Assembly: GCA_030613285.1 (NCBI GenBank)
Contig: JAUWME010000072.1
Span: 1 to 8,398, forward strand
From: Candidatus Zymogenus sp.
GTDB taxonomy: Bacteria; Desulfobacterota; Zymogenia; Zymogenales; Zymogenaceae
DNA: 8,398 nucleotides
Direction of reading: 5' to 3'
The first letter of the stretch is position 1. Each line of letters begins with the position of its first letter. The notes under the pieces are model-generated. The model saw only the letters and a list, made by a program, of their open reading frames with translations, ran no database searches and had not been told where the DNA came from. The translations under genes and the position numbers were made by a program. Shown here piece by piece: positions 1 through 6,247 of this stretch.

Positions 1-1
1 C

Positions 2-1192
2 GTGGGAGAGCCTTCTATTTACCAGCTATTGATGATGAGAGATAACGACTTTTCTAATATTTTCAAGATAAAGTCAGACTTTGATCCGGTGATGCTAAAA
101 AACGAAGAGAATATTAAGGGTTACGCCTCTTTCATCAAAATGACCACCGATGAGGAGGGGCTTTTACCCTTTGATAAAAGTGGAGTGGCAAAGATTGTGG
201 AGTATGGAGTCAGGGAGAGCCGTTCCCAGAAAAAGATAAGTTCGAGGTTTCCAGAGATTGCCGACGTCGTTCGGGAGGCTTCCTACTGGGCGGAGTCCGA
301 TGGGAAGAAGATAGTTGGCGCTGAGCACATCAGACGCTCCATTGAGGAGAGAATAAAGCGAGTCAACATGACAGAAGACAAAATTATGGAGCGGATTAAA
401 GATGGGGTCTTGATGATAGATACTGAAGGGAGTGTTGTTGGGCAGGTAAACGGCTTGGCTGTCTATTCCTTGGGGGAGCACAGTTTTGGCGCTCCAAGCA
501 AGATTACCGCCGTAACGTCTTTGGGCCGCGGCGGGATTATTAGCATCGAGCGGGAGGCAAAGCTTTCGGGGAATATTTACGACAAGGGAGTTCTGATTCT
601 GACCGGCTATTTGCGGGGCAAATACGCCCAGGATATACCCCTCTCCCTTTCGGCATCGTTGACCTTCGAGCAATCCTACTACGGGGTGGACGGCGACAGT
701 GCCTCTTCAACAGAGGTCTATGCCATCATCTCGGCGCTGACAAAGACCCCACTGAGGCAGGATATTGCCATTACGGGTTCGGTAAACCAGAAGGGGAGGG
801 TGCAGCCCATTGGTGGTGTCAATGAAAAAATCGAGGGTTTTTTTGACGTATGCCAAGACCGCGGTCTTACCGGTACCCAGGGGGTTATGATCCCAGACAC
901 CAACATCGACGACCTGATGTTGAAAGACGATGTGGTTGAGGCTGTAAAGGAGGGGAAGTTTCATATCTACAATGTCTCGACGATTGACGATGGGATTGAA
1001 ATCTTGACGGGGATTACGGCGGGGGAGTTGTCCAAAGATGGAAAGTACCCTGAGGGGACGATAAACTATCTTGTTATCGAAAAGTTGACCGAAATTCATA
1101 AGAGGCTAAAGGAGCTTGGTAAGTCGGATAAGAAGGAGAAAGACAACGAGAAGGACAACAACAATGAAAAGGATGAGAAGGAGGGGGAGTAG
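2..1192 (+). CDS. Lon-related ATP-dependent protease, C-terminal part (5' end outside window)
   Basis: This is the C-terminal half of a cytoplasmic AAA+ serine protease of the Lon-related family (the E. coli YcbZ-like group, about 800 residues when complete), which degrades proteins using ATP. Residues 1-120 look like the helical end of the ATPase module; R82 in the SSRF stretch could be a sensor-2 arginine (inference). The peptidase S16 domain covers roughly 135-345. The catalytic Ser-Lys dyad is visible: S233 in DGDSAS and K276 in GGVNEK. Their 43-residue spacing equals that of S679 and K722 in E. coli Lon. The GTG at position 2 is most likely an internal valine codon, since homology to the family begins immediately and the Walker motifs are missing, so the gene starts upstream. 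The last 23 residues (374-396) are a Lys/Glu/Asp/Asn-rich tail. A terminator overlaps the TAG stop. Confidence 0.95.
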   Translation: MGEPSIYQLLMMRDNDFSNIFKIKSDFDPVMLKNEENIKGYASFIKMTTDEEGLLPFDKSGVAKIVEYGVRESRSQKKISSRFPEIADVVREASYWAESDGKKIVGAEHIRRSIEERIKRVNMTEDKIMERIKDGVLMIDTEGSVVGQVNGLAVYSLGEHSFGAPSKITAVTSLGRGGIISIEREAKLSGNIYDKGVLILTGYLRGKYAQDIPLSLSASLTFEQSYYGVDGDSASSTEVYAIISALTKTPLRQDIAITGSVNQKGRVQPIGGVNEKIEGFFDVCQDRGLTGTQGVMIPDTNIDDLMLKDDVVEAVKEGKFHIYNVSTIDDGIEILTGITAGELSKDGKYPEGTINYLVIEKLTEIHKRLKELGKSDKKEKDNEKDNNNEKDEKEGE

Positions 1193-1223
1193 CAGAATGT
1201 TAGAAATTTCTGCTTTCTTTTTT
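1191..1223 (+). terminator. Rho-independent terminator of the Lon-related protease gene
   Basis: A perfect 7-bp stem, AGCAGAA (1191-1197) with TTCTGCT (1208-1214), encloses a 10-base loop and is followed by TTCTTTTTT (1215-1223). The left arm begins inside the TAG stop codon (1190-1192), so transcription would end almost at the end of the coding region. Confidence 0.8.
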
Positions 1224-1273
1224 ATTCCCCTACAAATCTTTTCAATAAGTCTCTGAACCGAAGTAAGCGGTTT

Positions 1274-1326
1274 ATAAAAAAAGGAAGTGGAGCTTTACTA
1301 CAATTGTAAGCGATTCCACTCCCTTT
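1274..1326 (-). terminator. Rho-independent terminator of the acylase gene
   Basis: Read on the minus strand, AAAGGGAGTGGA (1326-1315) pairs with TCCACTTCCTT (1291-1281) through an 11-bp stem with one G-U wobble, and the run of seven T follows directly (1282-1276). On the plus strand the wobble becomes an A-C mismatch and there is no T tract, so the orientation is minus. The inner part GCTTAC-AATT-GTAG can fold further. It lies 65-115 bases beyond the acylase stop codon. Confidence 0.75.
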
Positions 1327-1354
1327 AAAGTGTTTAAACCAAGCAGTTTATTGA

Positions 1355-1391
1355 GAACTTTTTTTGTCAGAAAATCTGCAAAAAACAGTTC
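1355..1391 (-). other. A/T-rich stem-loop abutting the acylase stop codon
   Basis: On the minus strand GAACT-G-TTTTTTG (1391-1379) pairs with CAAAAAA-AGTTC (1366-1355) with a single bulged G. An inner CAGA/TCTG stem continues it around a TTT loop, about 16 pairs in all. It starts at the last base of the acylase TAG codon and lies before the true terminator. It could protect the mRNA 3' end or act as a weak first terminator; the sequence alone does not say which. Confidence 0.4.
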
Positions 1392-3820
1392 TATTCTGGT
1401 TTCATTATCAATGTATATTTAATGTCCTTTTCGACGCTTTCTCTGTCAAGGACGAAGGGTCGGTATTCATACTTGAGCCATTTATCTACCTGATCGTCGT
1501 AGTGGGGACTCATGAAATTTCCCGACACCCCGCCAGCCATTATCCTGAGAGAATTTTTGCTATCTGAAAAATCTATAATGTGCCTGAGGCCTGCCACATC
1601 GGTTACTTCCCACGATTTTTCCACATGATAAACTGTGGGACTGACTGTAAAGATGCTTCCTCCCATGGGGAAAGGCCCGATGTTCATCAAAGCCCCCATT
1701 AAAGGTGATTTCTTGCCAAAGGGGTGATAAATGGTCAGGGTATGAAGCTTCCCCCAAATCCATTTGTCCTGATTATCGCCCATCTCCTCTTCAAGATACT
1801 GAACACCCTCCTTGAAGCTCTTTACAAAAATGGCATTGAGGTCTTCTGTCTCTGATGTATCGGGGTCGTCAAACCAAGGCGATTGACCCTTGTCGATTAA
1901 ATACCTCAGGGCATTAAAGGGGATGTTTTTGTTTTTGCCGACATAAAGATCGTAAAGCTCATCCCCCAGCCTTGCCTTAAAGGTATTTTCCACAAGGTTG
2001 TTCACAAAGGCGTGAAAGACCGCTGGGGGAACTCCGTCAGCGTTTGCAACAAAGTCCCAGTCTGTCAGGAGCGACAGGGCCTCACTTTCACTTTCAGTGA
2101 GTTCAACTCCAGAGATGGCATTTTCTAATATCGGTACCCAGTCTCTGGCCAGCAGGACAAGGTAATCGGCTTGCATCTCCTTAAAGTCCTCTACGCCAAG
2201 CTTCTCCTTCTCTTGGAGCATTTCCGCAATCCTCGTAAACCGATCCGGGTTGGCAAAGTTGGAAGCAATAGTGTACGGATAGTCATCTCCCACCGTCTTG
2301 TTGTTGGCTGTGGCAATCCACCCTTGGGCTGGATTTCTCATGTGAGGTTGTTTTTCTGTCGGCACATACCCATTCCATTCATGTTTGCCGTCCCAGCCGG
2401 GAAGGGGAACATCTCCCTTAAAACCATTCCGTATGGGGATACCCATCGCCAGCCAGAACCCGATGTTCCCCTGATCATCGGCGTAGACCCAGTTGAGACC
2501 GGAGCACTTGTGATATCCGGCCGCCTCTTCGAGGTCATCAATATTTTTTGCCTTGTTTGCAAAATAAAATCCGGCAATGGAATTTGGGAAGTCGGGGGCA
2601 GTCCACTTAAGGGACATGGAAAACCCTTCTGCTTCCTCAATTTTATTTACGTCATCGATTATCGGCCCGTGTCTGGTAATCCTTATTTCGATGGGGACAT
2701 CTTCACCATCTTTGACCTTGATGACATCCTTTTTTACGATCATCTCCTCCCACTTTCCCATGTACTTATATTTGTAGGGATCATCCGGGTGTATCTTTTC
2801 GATGTAGAAGTCGGCGTCATCTGCGTTGATATTGGTAATACCCCAGGCGACGTGTTCATTGGCGCCGGTGATGATAGAGGCGCCACCGGGGATGGTGGAT
2901 CCTGATACGTTCATGGTTGGTGTGACTAAATGGGCTTCGTACCAAACGGAAGGTACGCCAACGGCCAAGTGGGGATCGTTGGAAAAGATTGCCATCCCGG
3001 TCTCAGATTTTTCTGGTGAAACTACCCAGTTGTTGCTTGCGGTAATGCCCACGGGGCCGGTGATTTCCCGTGCTGTTTCTATCTGCTTTAAAATCTCCAA
3101 GGCTTTTTTTGCGATTGCTTTTTCAGTAGCTTTTGAAGTAAATTTTGCTATAGGATTTTCCCCTTTAGGAATAATTGTTGAGTAGCCCGGAGGAAAATCA
3201 ATATAGATTTCGTTTGCCATCTCCGCCCCAACCCGCTCGCTTATGGCAGCATGGGTAAGCTCGCTTTTGATGGGGTAGTTTTGGTCCCAGGACATGTAGT
3301 AGTAAAACCCAATAATATCTACGGGTTTCCACGGTTCCGGCTCGTATCCCAAAAGAGTAAATTCAAAGGGGAGGCGACCCTTGCGATTTTCTTGGTAGTA
3401 ATTTATGCCCTTTACAAAGGATTCAATGGCAACTTTTAGTTCGGGGGATAACTCAGCATATGAATCTTCCATGGATTTTGTGGCTGTTATAGTTCTGAAG
3501 AGAGTGTCAAAATGAACCAGCTTTTCTCCAAGGACTTCAGACAATCTCCCCTTGGAGGCCCTTCTTATCATCTCCATCTGAAACAGCCGATCCTGGGCTG
3601 TGCAAAACCCAAAAGCGAAATAGAGATCTTCATCATTTTGGGCATAGATGTGCGGCATTCCGTAGGAATCTCTGATTATCTCCACTTTGTCTTTGAGTTC
3701 GGGGGCCACAAGTTCCCCTTCGTAGTCCGGCAATGTTGACTTAAGAAAACTATAGGCAAAAACAATGACAACAAGGACAAGAACAACGACAACTCCGAGA
3801 ATCCATTTTAAAACTTTCAT
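1391..3820 (-). CDS. Penicillin amidase/acylase family protein (peptidase S45, Ntn-hydrolase)
   Basis: A complete 809-residue precursor of the S45 family, whose members hydrolyse amide bonds in beta-lactam side chains, N-acyl-homoserine lactones or related acyl amides. Residues 4-24 form one hydrophobic segment after MKVLK, either a signal anchor or a signal peptide without a clear cleavage site, so the enzyme should act outside the cytoplasmic membrane. The alpha-chain motif GFCTAQDRLFQMEMIRR is at 71-87. Autocleavage should fall between A261 and S262, making S262 (SNNWVV) the N-terminal nucleophile of the beta chain. Numbered from S262, H284 is beta-23, as in acylases of the PvdQ type, and D334 and D337 are beta-73 and beta-76, the positions of calcium ligands in E. 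coli penicillin G acylase. N506 in ATANNK likely supplies the oxyanion hole. Length fits the family (about 720-850). ATG start with GAGGT five bases upstream. Substrate cannot be told from sequence. Confidence 0.95.
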   Translation of the reverse strand: MKVLKWILGVVVVLVLVVIVFAYSFLKSTLPDYEGELVAPELKDKVEIIRDSYGMPHIYAQNDEDLYFAFGFCTAQDRLFQMEMIRRASKGRLSEVLGEKLVHFDTLFRTITATKSMEDSYAELSPELKVAIESFVKGINYYQENRKGRLPFEFTLLGYEPEPWKPVDIIGFYYYMSWDQNYPIKSELTHAAISERVGAEMANEIYIDFPPGYSTIIPKGENPIAKFTSKATEKAIAKKALEILKQIETAREITGPVGITASNNWVVSPEKSETGMAIFSNDPHLAVGVPSVWYEAHLVTPTMNVSGSTIPGGASIITGANEHVAWGITNINADDADFYIEKIHPDDPYKYKYMGKWEEMIVKKDVIKVKDGEDVPIEIRITRHGPIIDDVNKIEEAEGFSMSLKWTAPDFPNSIAGFYFANKAKNIDDLEEAAGYHKCSGLNWVYADDQGNIGFWLAMGIPIRNGFKGDVPLPGWDGKHEWNGYVPTEKQPHMRNPAQGWIATANNKTVGDDYPYTIASNFANPDRFTRIAEMLQEKEKLGVEDFKEMQADYLVLLARDWVPILENAISGVELTESESEALSLLTDWDFVANADGVPPAVFHAFVNNLVENTFKARLGDELYDLYVGKNKNIPFNALRYLIDKGQSPWFDDPDTSETEDLNAIFVKSFKEGVQYLEEEMGDNQDKWIWGKLHTLTIYHPFGKKSPLMGALMNIGPFPMGGSIFTVSPTVYHVEKSWEVTDVAGLRHIIDFSDSKNSLRIMAGGVSGNFMSPHYDDQVDKWLKYEYRPFVLDRESVEKDIKYTLIMKPE

Positions 3821-3877
3821 AACGACCTCAATTAATATGTTTGAGTAATATTAAAATCTATGAGATACCTAATGGGA

Positions 3878-3906
3878 ATCTTATAGTTTTAGGTGGAAAA
3901 AGTCAA
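3878..3906 (-). promoter_or_regulatory. Sigma70-type promoter for the acylase gene
   Basis: On the minus strand TTGACT (3906-3901), a 17-base spacer and TAAGAT (3883-3878) match the sigma70 consensus well. Transcription would start near 3871, giving a leader of about 50 bases that ends in a TGAGGT Shine-Dalgarno (around 3825-3830) before the ATG at 3820. Confidence 0.65.
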
Positions 3907-4031
3907 AGAATATTTTCAGAGATCATTAGAAATCCATTTTTTGTACAGACTTTCTATTCAATTTTGTTTGAGAACATAGAAAAGGGATGTGTTTTTGAGA
4001 AAAAGGATAAAATTCACCAATAAGTTTATGT

Positions 4032-4060
4032 TTGATTTTTTCAGAAAAAGTGGCTACAAT
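4032..4060 (+). promoter_or_regulatory. Sigma70-type promoter for the DUF2892 gene
   Basis: TTGATT (4032-4037), a 17-base spacer and TACAAT (4055-4060) fit sigma70. The start would be near 4067, leaving about 36 bases to the ATG at 4104, with AAGGGGG (4091-4097) as a good Shine-Dalgarno six bases before the start. This promoter diverges from the acylase promoter, with about 125 bases between their -35 boxes. Confidence 0.65.
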
Positions 4061-4103
4061 TTAGATTAATGGAATTTCTTAAAAAGGTTAAAGGGGGTTA
4101 CAA

Positions 4104-4295
4104 ATGAAAACAAATGTAGGAAAAGCTGATAGAGTTGCAAGGGTCATTATTGGTGTTGTTATACTATCCCTGGGTTTTTGGTTCAAGAGTTGGCTGGGGC
4201 TGATAGGGATAGTCCCAATTTTTACTGCGGCCATTGGGTGGTGCCCAGCATATCTTCCCTTTGGCATAAATACGTGTAAGACGAAAAAGAAATAG
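4104..4295 (+). CDS. Small DUF2892 (YgaP-like transmembrane domain) membrane protein
   Basis: A 63-residue protein with the full DUF2892 pattern: N-terminal NVGKADRVARVIIG (4-17), two hydrophobic segments at about 12-27 and 30-45, then GWCPAYLPFGINTC (45-58) and a basic KTKKK tail. The two cysteines, C47 and C58, are the ones usually conserved in this family. In E. coli YgaP the same domain is fused to a rhodanese; here it stands alone, which is common in bacteria. The molecular role of the free-standing form is not established; sulfur or thiol chemistry at the inner membrane is only a guess from the YgaP fusion. It has its own promoter and a strong Shine-Dalgarno, and neither neighbour is on the same strand, so it appears to be monocistronic. 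Confidence 0.9.
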   Translation: MKTNVGKADRVARVIIGVVILSLGFWFKSWLGLIGIVPIFTAAIGWCPAYLPFGINTCKTKKK

Positions 4296-4298
4296 CCT

Positions 4299-4342
4299 TC
4301 AGAAATAAAAGAACTTCTATTCTGATAAAAAAGAAGCTCTTT
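4299..4342 (-). terminator. Stem-loop between convergent genes, probable terminator of the O-antigen ligase-like gene
   Basis: On the minus strand AAAGAGCTTCT (4342-4332) pairs with AGAAGTTCTTT (4318-4308), 11 positions with one G-U wobble, around a 13-base loop. The following bases are TTATTTCTGA. The wobble (A-C mismatch on the plus strand) and the T-rich 3' side favour minus-strand use, about 140 bases beyond the stop of the gene ending at 4484. It lies directly after the DUF2892 stop and may also limit read-through from that side. The T tract is interrupted, so strength is uncertain. Confidence 0.5.
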
Positions 4343-4425
4343 GCAATGCTTGTCTATTTTGGTTTCTATTCCGCCATAAAAAATTGTTCCCTCACTATTT
4401 TATTAGATGAGATGGAGGATCAACA

Positions 4426-4518
4426 ATGTGGGCGAGAGACCGCATGGATGCGCGCTTTTTAAAAGCAATGAAGCTGATATTTTTTAGATTTTATCCTGCT
4501 CATCCCCATACCGCCTGA
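4426..4518 (+). other. Possible 30-codon ORF or remnant of a gene start, with a strong Shine-Dalgarno
   Basis: An ATG at 4426 follows GGAGG (4414-4418) at a seven-base spacing and opens 30 codons (MWARDRMDARFLKAMK, then a hydrophobic, aromatic stretch) up to TGA at 4516-4518. The stretch at about 4428-4455 is richer in G+C than the flanking gap. The 3' end overlaps the last codons of the convergent gene by 35 bases. I recognise no family and see no clear promoter. It may be a small protein, the start of a decayed gene, or chance. Confidence 0.2.
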
Positions 4519-5881
4519 TAAACACTATTGAGTAAAATAGGCCAATCCCGATCCAATGCATATTTTCAAAAGAGAAATTATGGAAGTTAGAATCAAAAAG
4601 AGCGGCGGTAAAATACGCCAGAAGAAGGATGTATATCACTGATATTTCATCTGGTATCTTTTCTTCGAGAAAAATTTTTGTAATCTTAAATACAGGAAAC
4701 AGCAACATATAAAGAAAAACGATAAAGGCAAAGATTCCCGCTCCGCAGAGCACCTCAATAAATATGTTGTGAGAATCAAGCTTCCGAAACTCCTTTTCGC
4801 TTAATTCCTTAAACTCCTTGAGATATTTCATTTTTTCAATCTTGTAGTTTCCAATCCCTACGCCTTTTAGGGGGTGGTCACGGAATATCTCAAAACCGAG
4901 CTTGTACAGTACAATCCTTACATTATCCGATTTTTTCTTATCCTTAACGATTTGCTTATTGTACATACTAATGACGGTGTCTTCCTTTTTGTTAAGGAAA
5001 TGGACATGAAAAAACAGTGCAGGAACGATGAGGGTTACTATCGAAAACGCCAAAATCTTTTTGATCATTCCAGACGAGGTACCCCTGTTTTTTATTAAGG
5101 TTGCAATAACTATAATGGCTGAACCCAAAAAGATGGCGAGAATGCTCGATCTCAAAAAACTTATGAGATAGCCGTAAAGGACAACACCCCAGGACATGAG
5201 GAGGAAAAACTCCCAGCCCTTTCTCTTTTCGTTGATGAATCTTGATACAATATTAAGGGATCCAAGAAGGAGCGTGAATCCGTAGTTGAAGTTCATTATG
5301 AAAAATCCGAAGGCGTGGGGCAAGACAGTTTTGTTAAAGTAGGCAGCGTTTTTTGCGGGATAGATGTAAGGGATTAGGTAGAAACTGGAACTTACGTAAA
5401 CTTGAAGAATTCCCAATAGTGCATTAACAACGGCTATAAAGGAGAGGATAGTTAATATATTTTTTATCTTTTCGGGTTTTTGTATATTTGTTGCAATGAG
5501 AAAGACGAGCATCCCCGATCCGATGTAGCTCCTAATAAAGTAAAATCCGACTTTAGAAGATTCAACCCCGACAAGGGACACAATTAGAAGGGCTATAAAC
5601 AAAACCATTGGAAAAATAAAGTGGGAAGATAATTCAGTTTTTATTAGGCCAAAAAGAGCTTTCGATTTTAGCAGCATGTAAAACTGGATGAGAAACCCAA
5701 CAAGAAGCAGTACCAGAAAGATTGAGACTGAGTATTTTCTTAAATAGTTAAAGGAGGTCTCGAAAATGGAGATGAGAAGTATATATGAATATGGATTAAC
5801 AATGGTATCCCTGAGGTCTTTAAGGAGATTTGTTTGGTGGCTTGTAGTTCCAGTTATTTTGTCAATATCACTATTGCCCAT
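4484..5881 (-). CDS. O-antigen ligase / Wzy-type polymerase family membrane protein
   Basis: A polytopic inner-membrane protein of 465 residues from the ATG at 5881. About ten to twelve hydrophobic segments are visible: roughly 51-71, 86-105, 112-131, 141-161, 189-211, 225-242, 245-263, 275-294, 372-396, 412-431 and 441-456. A large polar loop at 295-371 should face the periplasm, as in the Wzy_C/WaaL family. Family-like features are the SFLRSS motif with R244, GVGIGNY at 340-346 and SHNIFIEVLCGAGIF with H371 in front of the next membrane segment. Members join or transfer lipid-linked glycans, either ligating O-antigen to lipid A-core or polymerising repeat units; sequence alone does not decide between them. 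No glycosyltransferase or other glycan gene lies within the window. The frame also allows a TTG start at 5899 (471 residues), but only the ATG has a plausible Shine-Dalgarno, GGAAAG ten bases upstream. Confidence 0.85.
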   Translation of the reverse strand: MGNSDIDKITGTTSHQTNLLKDLRDTIVNPYSYILLISIFETSFNYLRKYSVSIFLVLLLVGFLIQFYMLLKSKALFGLIKTELSSHFIFPMVLFIALLIVSLVGVESSKVGFYFIRSYIGSGMLVFLIATNIQKPEKIKNILTILSFIAVVNALLGILQVYVSSSFYLIPYIYPAKNAAYFNKTVLPHAFGFFIMNFNYGFTLLLGSLNIVSRFINEKRKGWEFFLLMSWGVVLYGYLISFLRSSILAIFLGSAIIVIATLIKNRGTSSGMIKKILAFSIVTLIVPALFFHVHFLNKKEDTVISMYNKQIVKDKKKSDNVRIVLYKLGFEIFRDHPLKGVGIGNYKIEKMKYLKEFKELSEKEFRKLDSHNIFIEVLCGAGIFAFIVFLYMLLFPVFKITKIFLEEKIPDEISVIYILLLAYFTAALFDSNFHNFSFENMHWIGIGLFYSIVFIRRYGDEQDKI

Positions 5882-5883
5882 TT

Positions 5884-5913
5884 TTACATTACTTTCCAAT
5901 AGTATTTTGTCAT
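5884..5913 (-). other. Nine-codon mini-ORF just upstream of the O-antigen ligase-like gene
   Basis: On the minus strand ATG at 5913 opens MTKYYWKVM and stops with TAA at 5886-5884, two bases before the ATG at 5881. The GGAAAG that would serve the main gene lies inside it. That layout permits translational coupling or a leader-peptide role, but its own Shine-Dalgarno (GGGA) is weak and no homologue is known to me. Confidence 0.2.
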
Positions 5914-5952
5914 TTGTCCCGGAGTTGAAGATGCCTTAAATCTAAAATATAA

Positions 5953-5972
5953 GCCGATGAATTGGCATCGGC
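5953..5972 (-). other. Hairpin in the leader of the O-antigen ligase-like gene
   Basis: GCCGATG (5953-5959) and CATCGGC (5966-5972) form a perfect 7-bp, GC-rich stem with a six-base loop. Read on the minus strand it is followed by TTATATTTTAG, an interrupted T tract, so it could be an attenuator or weak terminator within the leader; on the plus strand the T-richness is lower. No gene upstream on either strand obviously needs a terminator here. Confidence 0.45.
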
Positions 5973-6032
5973 CTTTGTTGTGGCAATTAGATTGGGCAAC
6001 GAAACCTTATCCTTCCCATATTGTTGGCTACA

Positions 6033-6062
6033 AATTTATCACTTTGTGGTTTCTATTGTCAA
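6033..6062 (-). promoter_or_regulatory. Candidate promoter for the O-antigen ligase-like gene
   Basis: On the minus strand a perfect TTGACA (6062-6057), an 18-base spacer and TAAATT (6038-6033, four of six matches to TATAAT) form a moderate sigma70 promoter. Transcription would begin near 6026 and give a leader of about 145 bases containing the hairpin at 5953-5972 and the mini-ORF at 5884-5913. Confidence 0.4.
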
Positions 6063-6141
6063 ATAGTTTCTTTAAACTGTATAAAAGATTGAAGGTTCAA
6101 AGTAAAAAATTTTGTCGGCGACACAGCTGCATCGAAAGCCA

Positions 6142-6189
6142 CCTTGAAAAAGAGTGACATAATTATATTGCAGCTACGAATTTTCAAGG
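6142..6189. repeat. Spaced 9-bp inverted repeat next to the uvrA promoter
   Basis: CCTTGAAAA (6142-6150) and TTTTCAAGG (6181-6189) are perfect inverted copies separated by 30 A+T-rich bases. The right arm ends six bases before the uvrA -35 box. It could be a pair of operator half-sites or a hairpin in DNA or RNA. It does not match the E. coli LexA box or the Bacillus GAAC-N4-GTTC form. Confidence 0.45.
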
Positions 6190-6195
6190 AAAGTC

Positions 6196-6224
6196 TTTAC
6201 ACTGCACCCAAAACAAGATATAAT
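6196..6224 (+). promoter_or_regulatory. Sigma70-type promoter for uvrA
   Basis: TTTACA (6196-6201), a 17-base spacer and a perfect TATAAT (6219-6224). The start would be near 6231, leaving a leader of only about 17 bases before the ATG at 6248. I see no LexA-type operator overlapping it. Confidence 0.75.
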
Positions 6225-6247
6225 GTAACGTTTAATAGATTTAAAAA

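Noticed and set aside
164..673. A 169-codon minus-strand frame
   Set aside because: Antisense to the conserved S16 domain of the Lon-related protease; a shadow frame.
1364..1567. A 67-codon plus-strand frame at the acylase 3' end
   Set aside because: Antisense to the acylase C-terminus, starts inside the stem-loop after the stop, and has no ribosome site.
2171..2905. A 244-codon plus-strand open frame inside the acylase gene
   Set aside because: It lies wholly antisense to a gene with clear S45 motifs, has no ribosome site and encodes no recognisable domain. Its composition is that of a shadow frame.
3841..4023. A 60-codon plus-strand frame from a TTG
   Set aside because: No Shine-Dalgarno and no family resemblance, and it overlaps the acylase promoter on the opposite strand. 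Treated as intergenic DNA.
4454..4466. Palindrome GCTTTTTAAAAGC
   Set aside because: Too short and with almost no loop; it forms no plausible terminator and no known operator.
5957..6157. A 66-codon plus-strand frame between the O-antigen ligase-like gene and uvrA
   Set aside because: Its ATG sits inside the arm of the 5953-5972 hairpin with no ribosome site, the product resembles nothing known to me, and it crosses the candidate minus-strand promoter.
5882..6247. LexA box or non-coding RNA gene in the uvrA upstream region
   Set aside because: No CTGT-N8-ACAG or GAAC-N4-GTTC site was found, and no tRNA-like or other familiar RNA fold beyond the simple hairpin reported.
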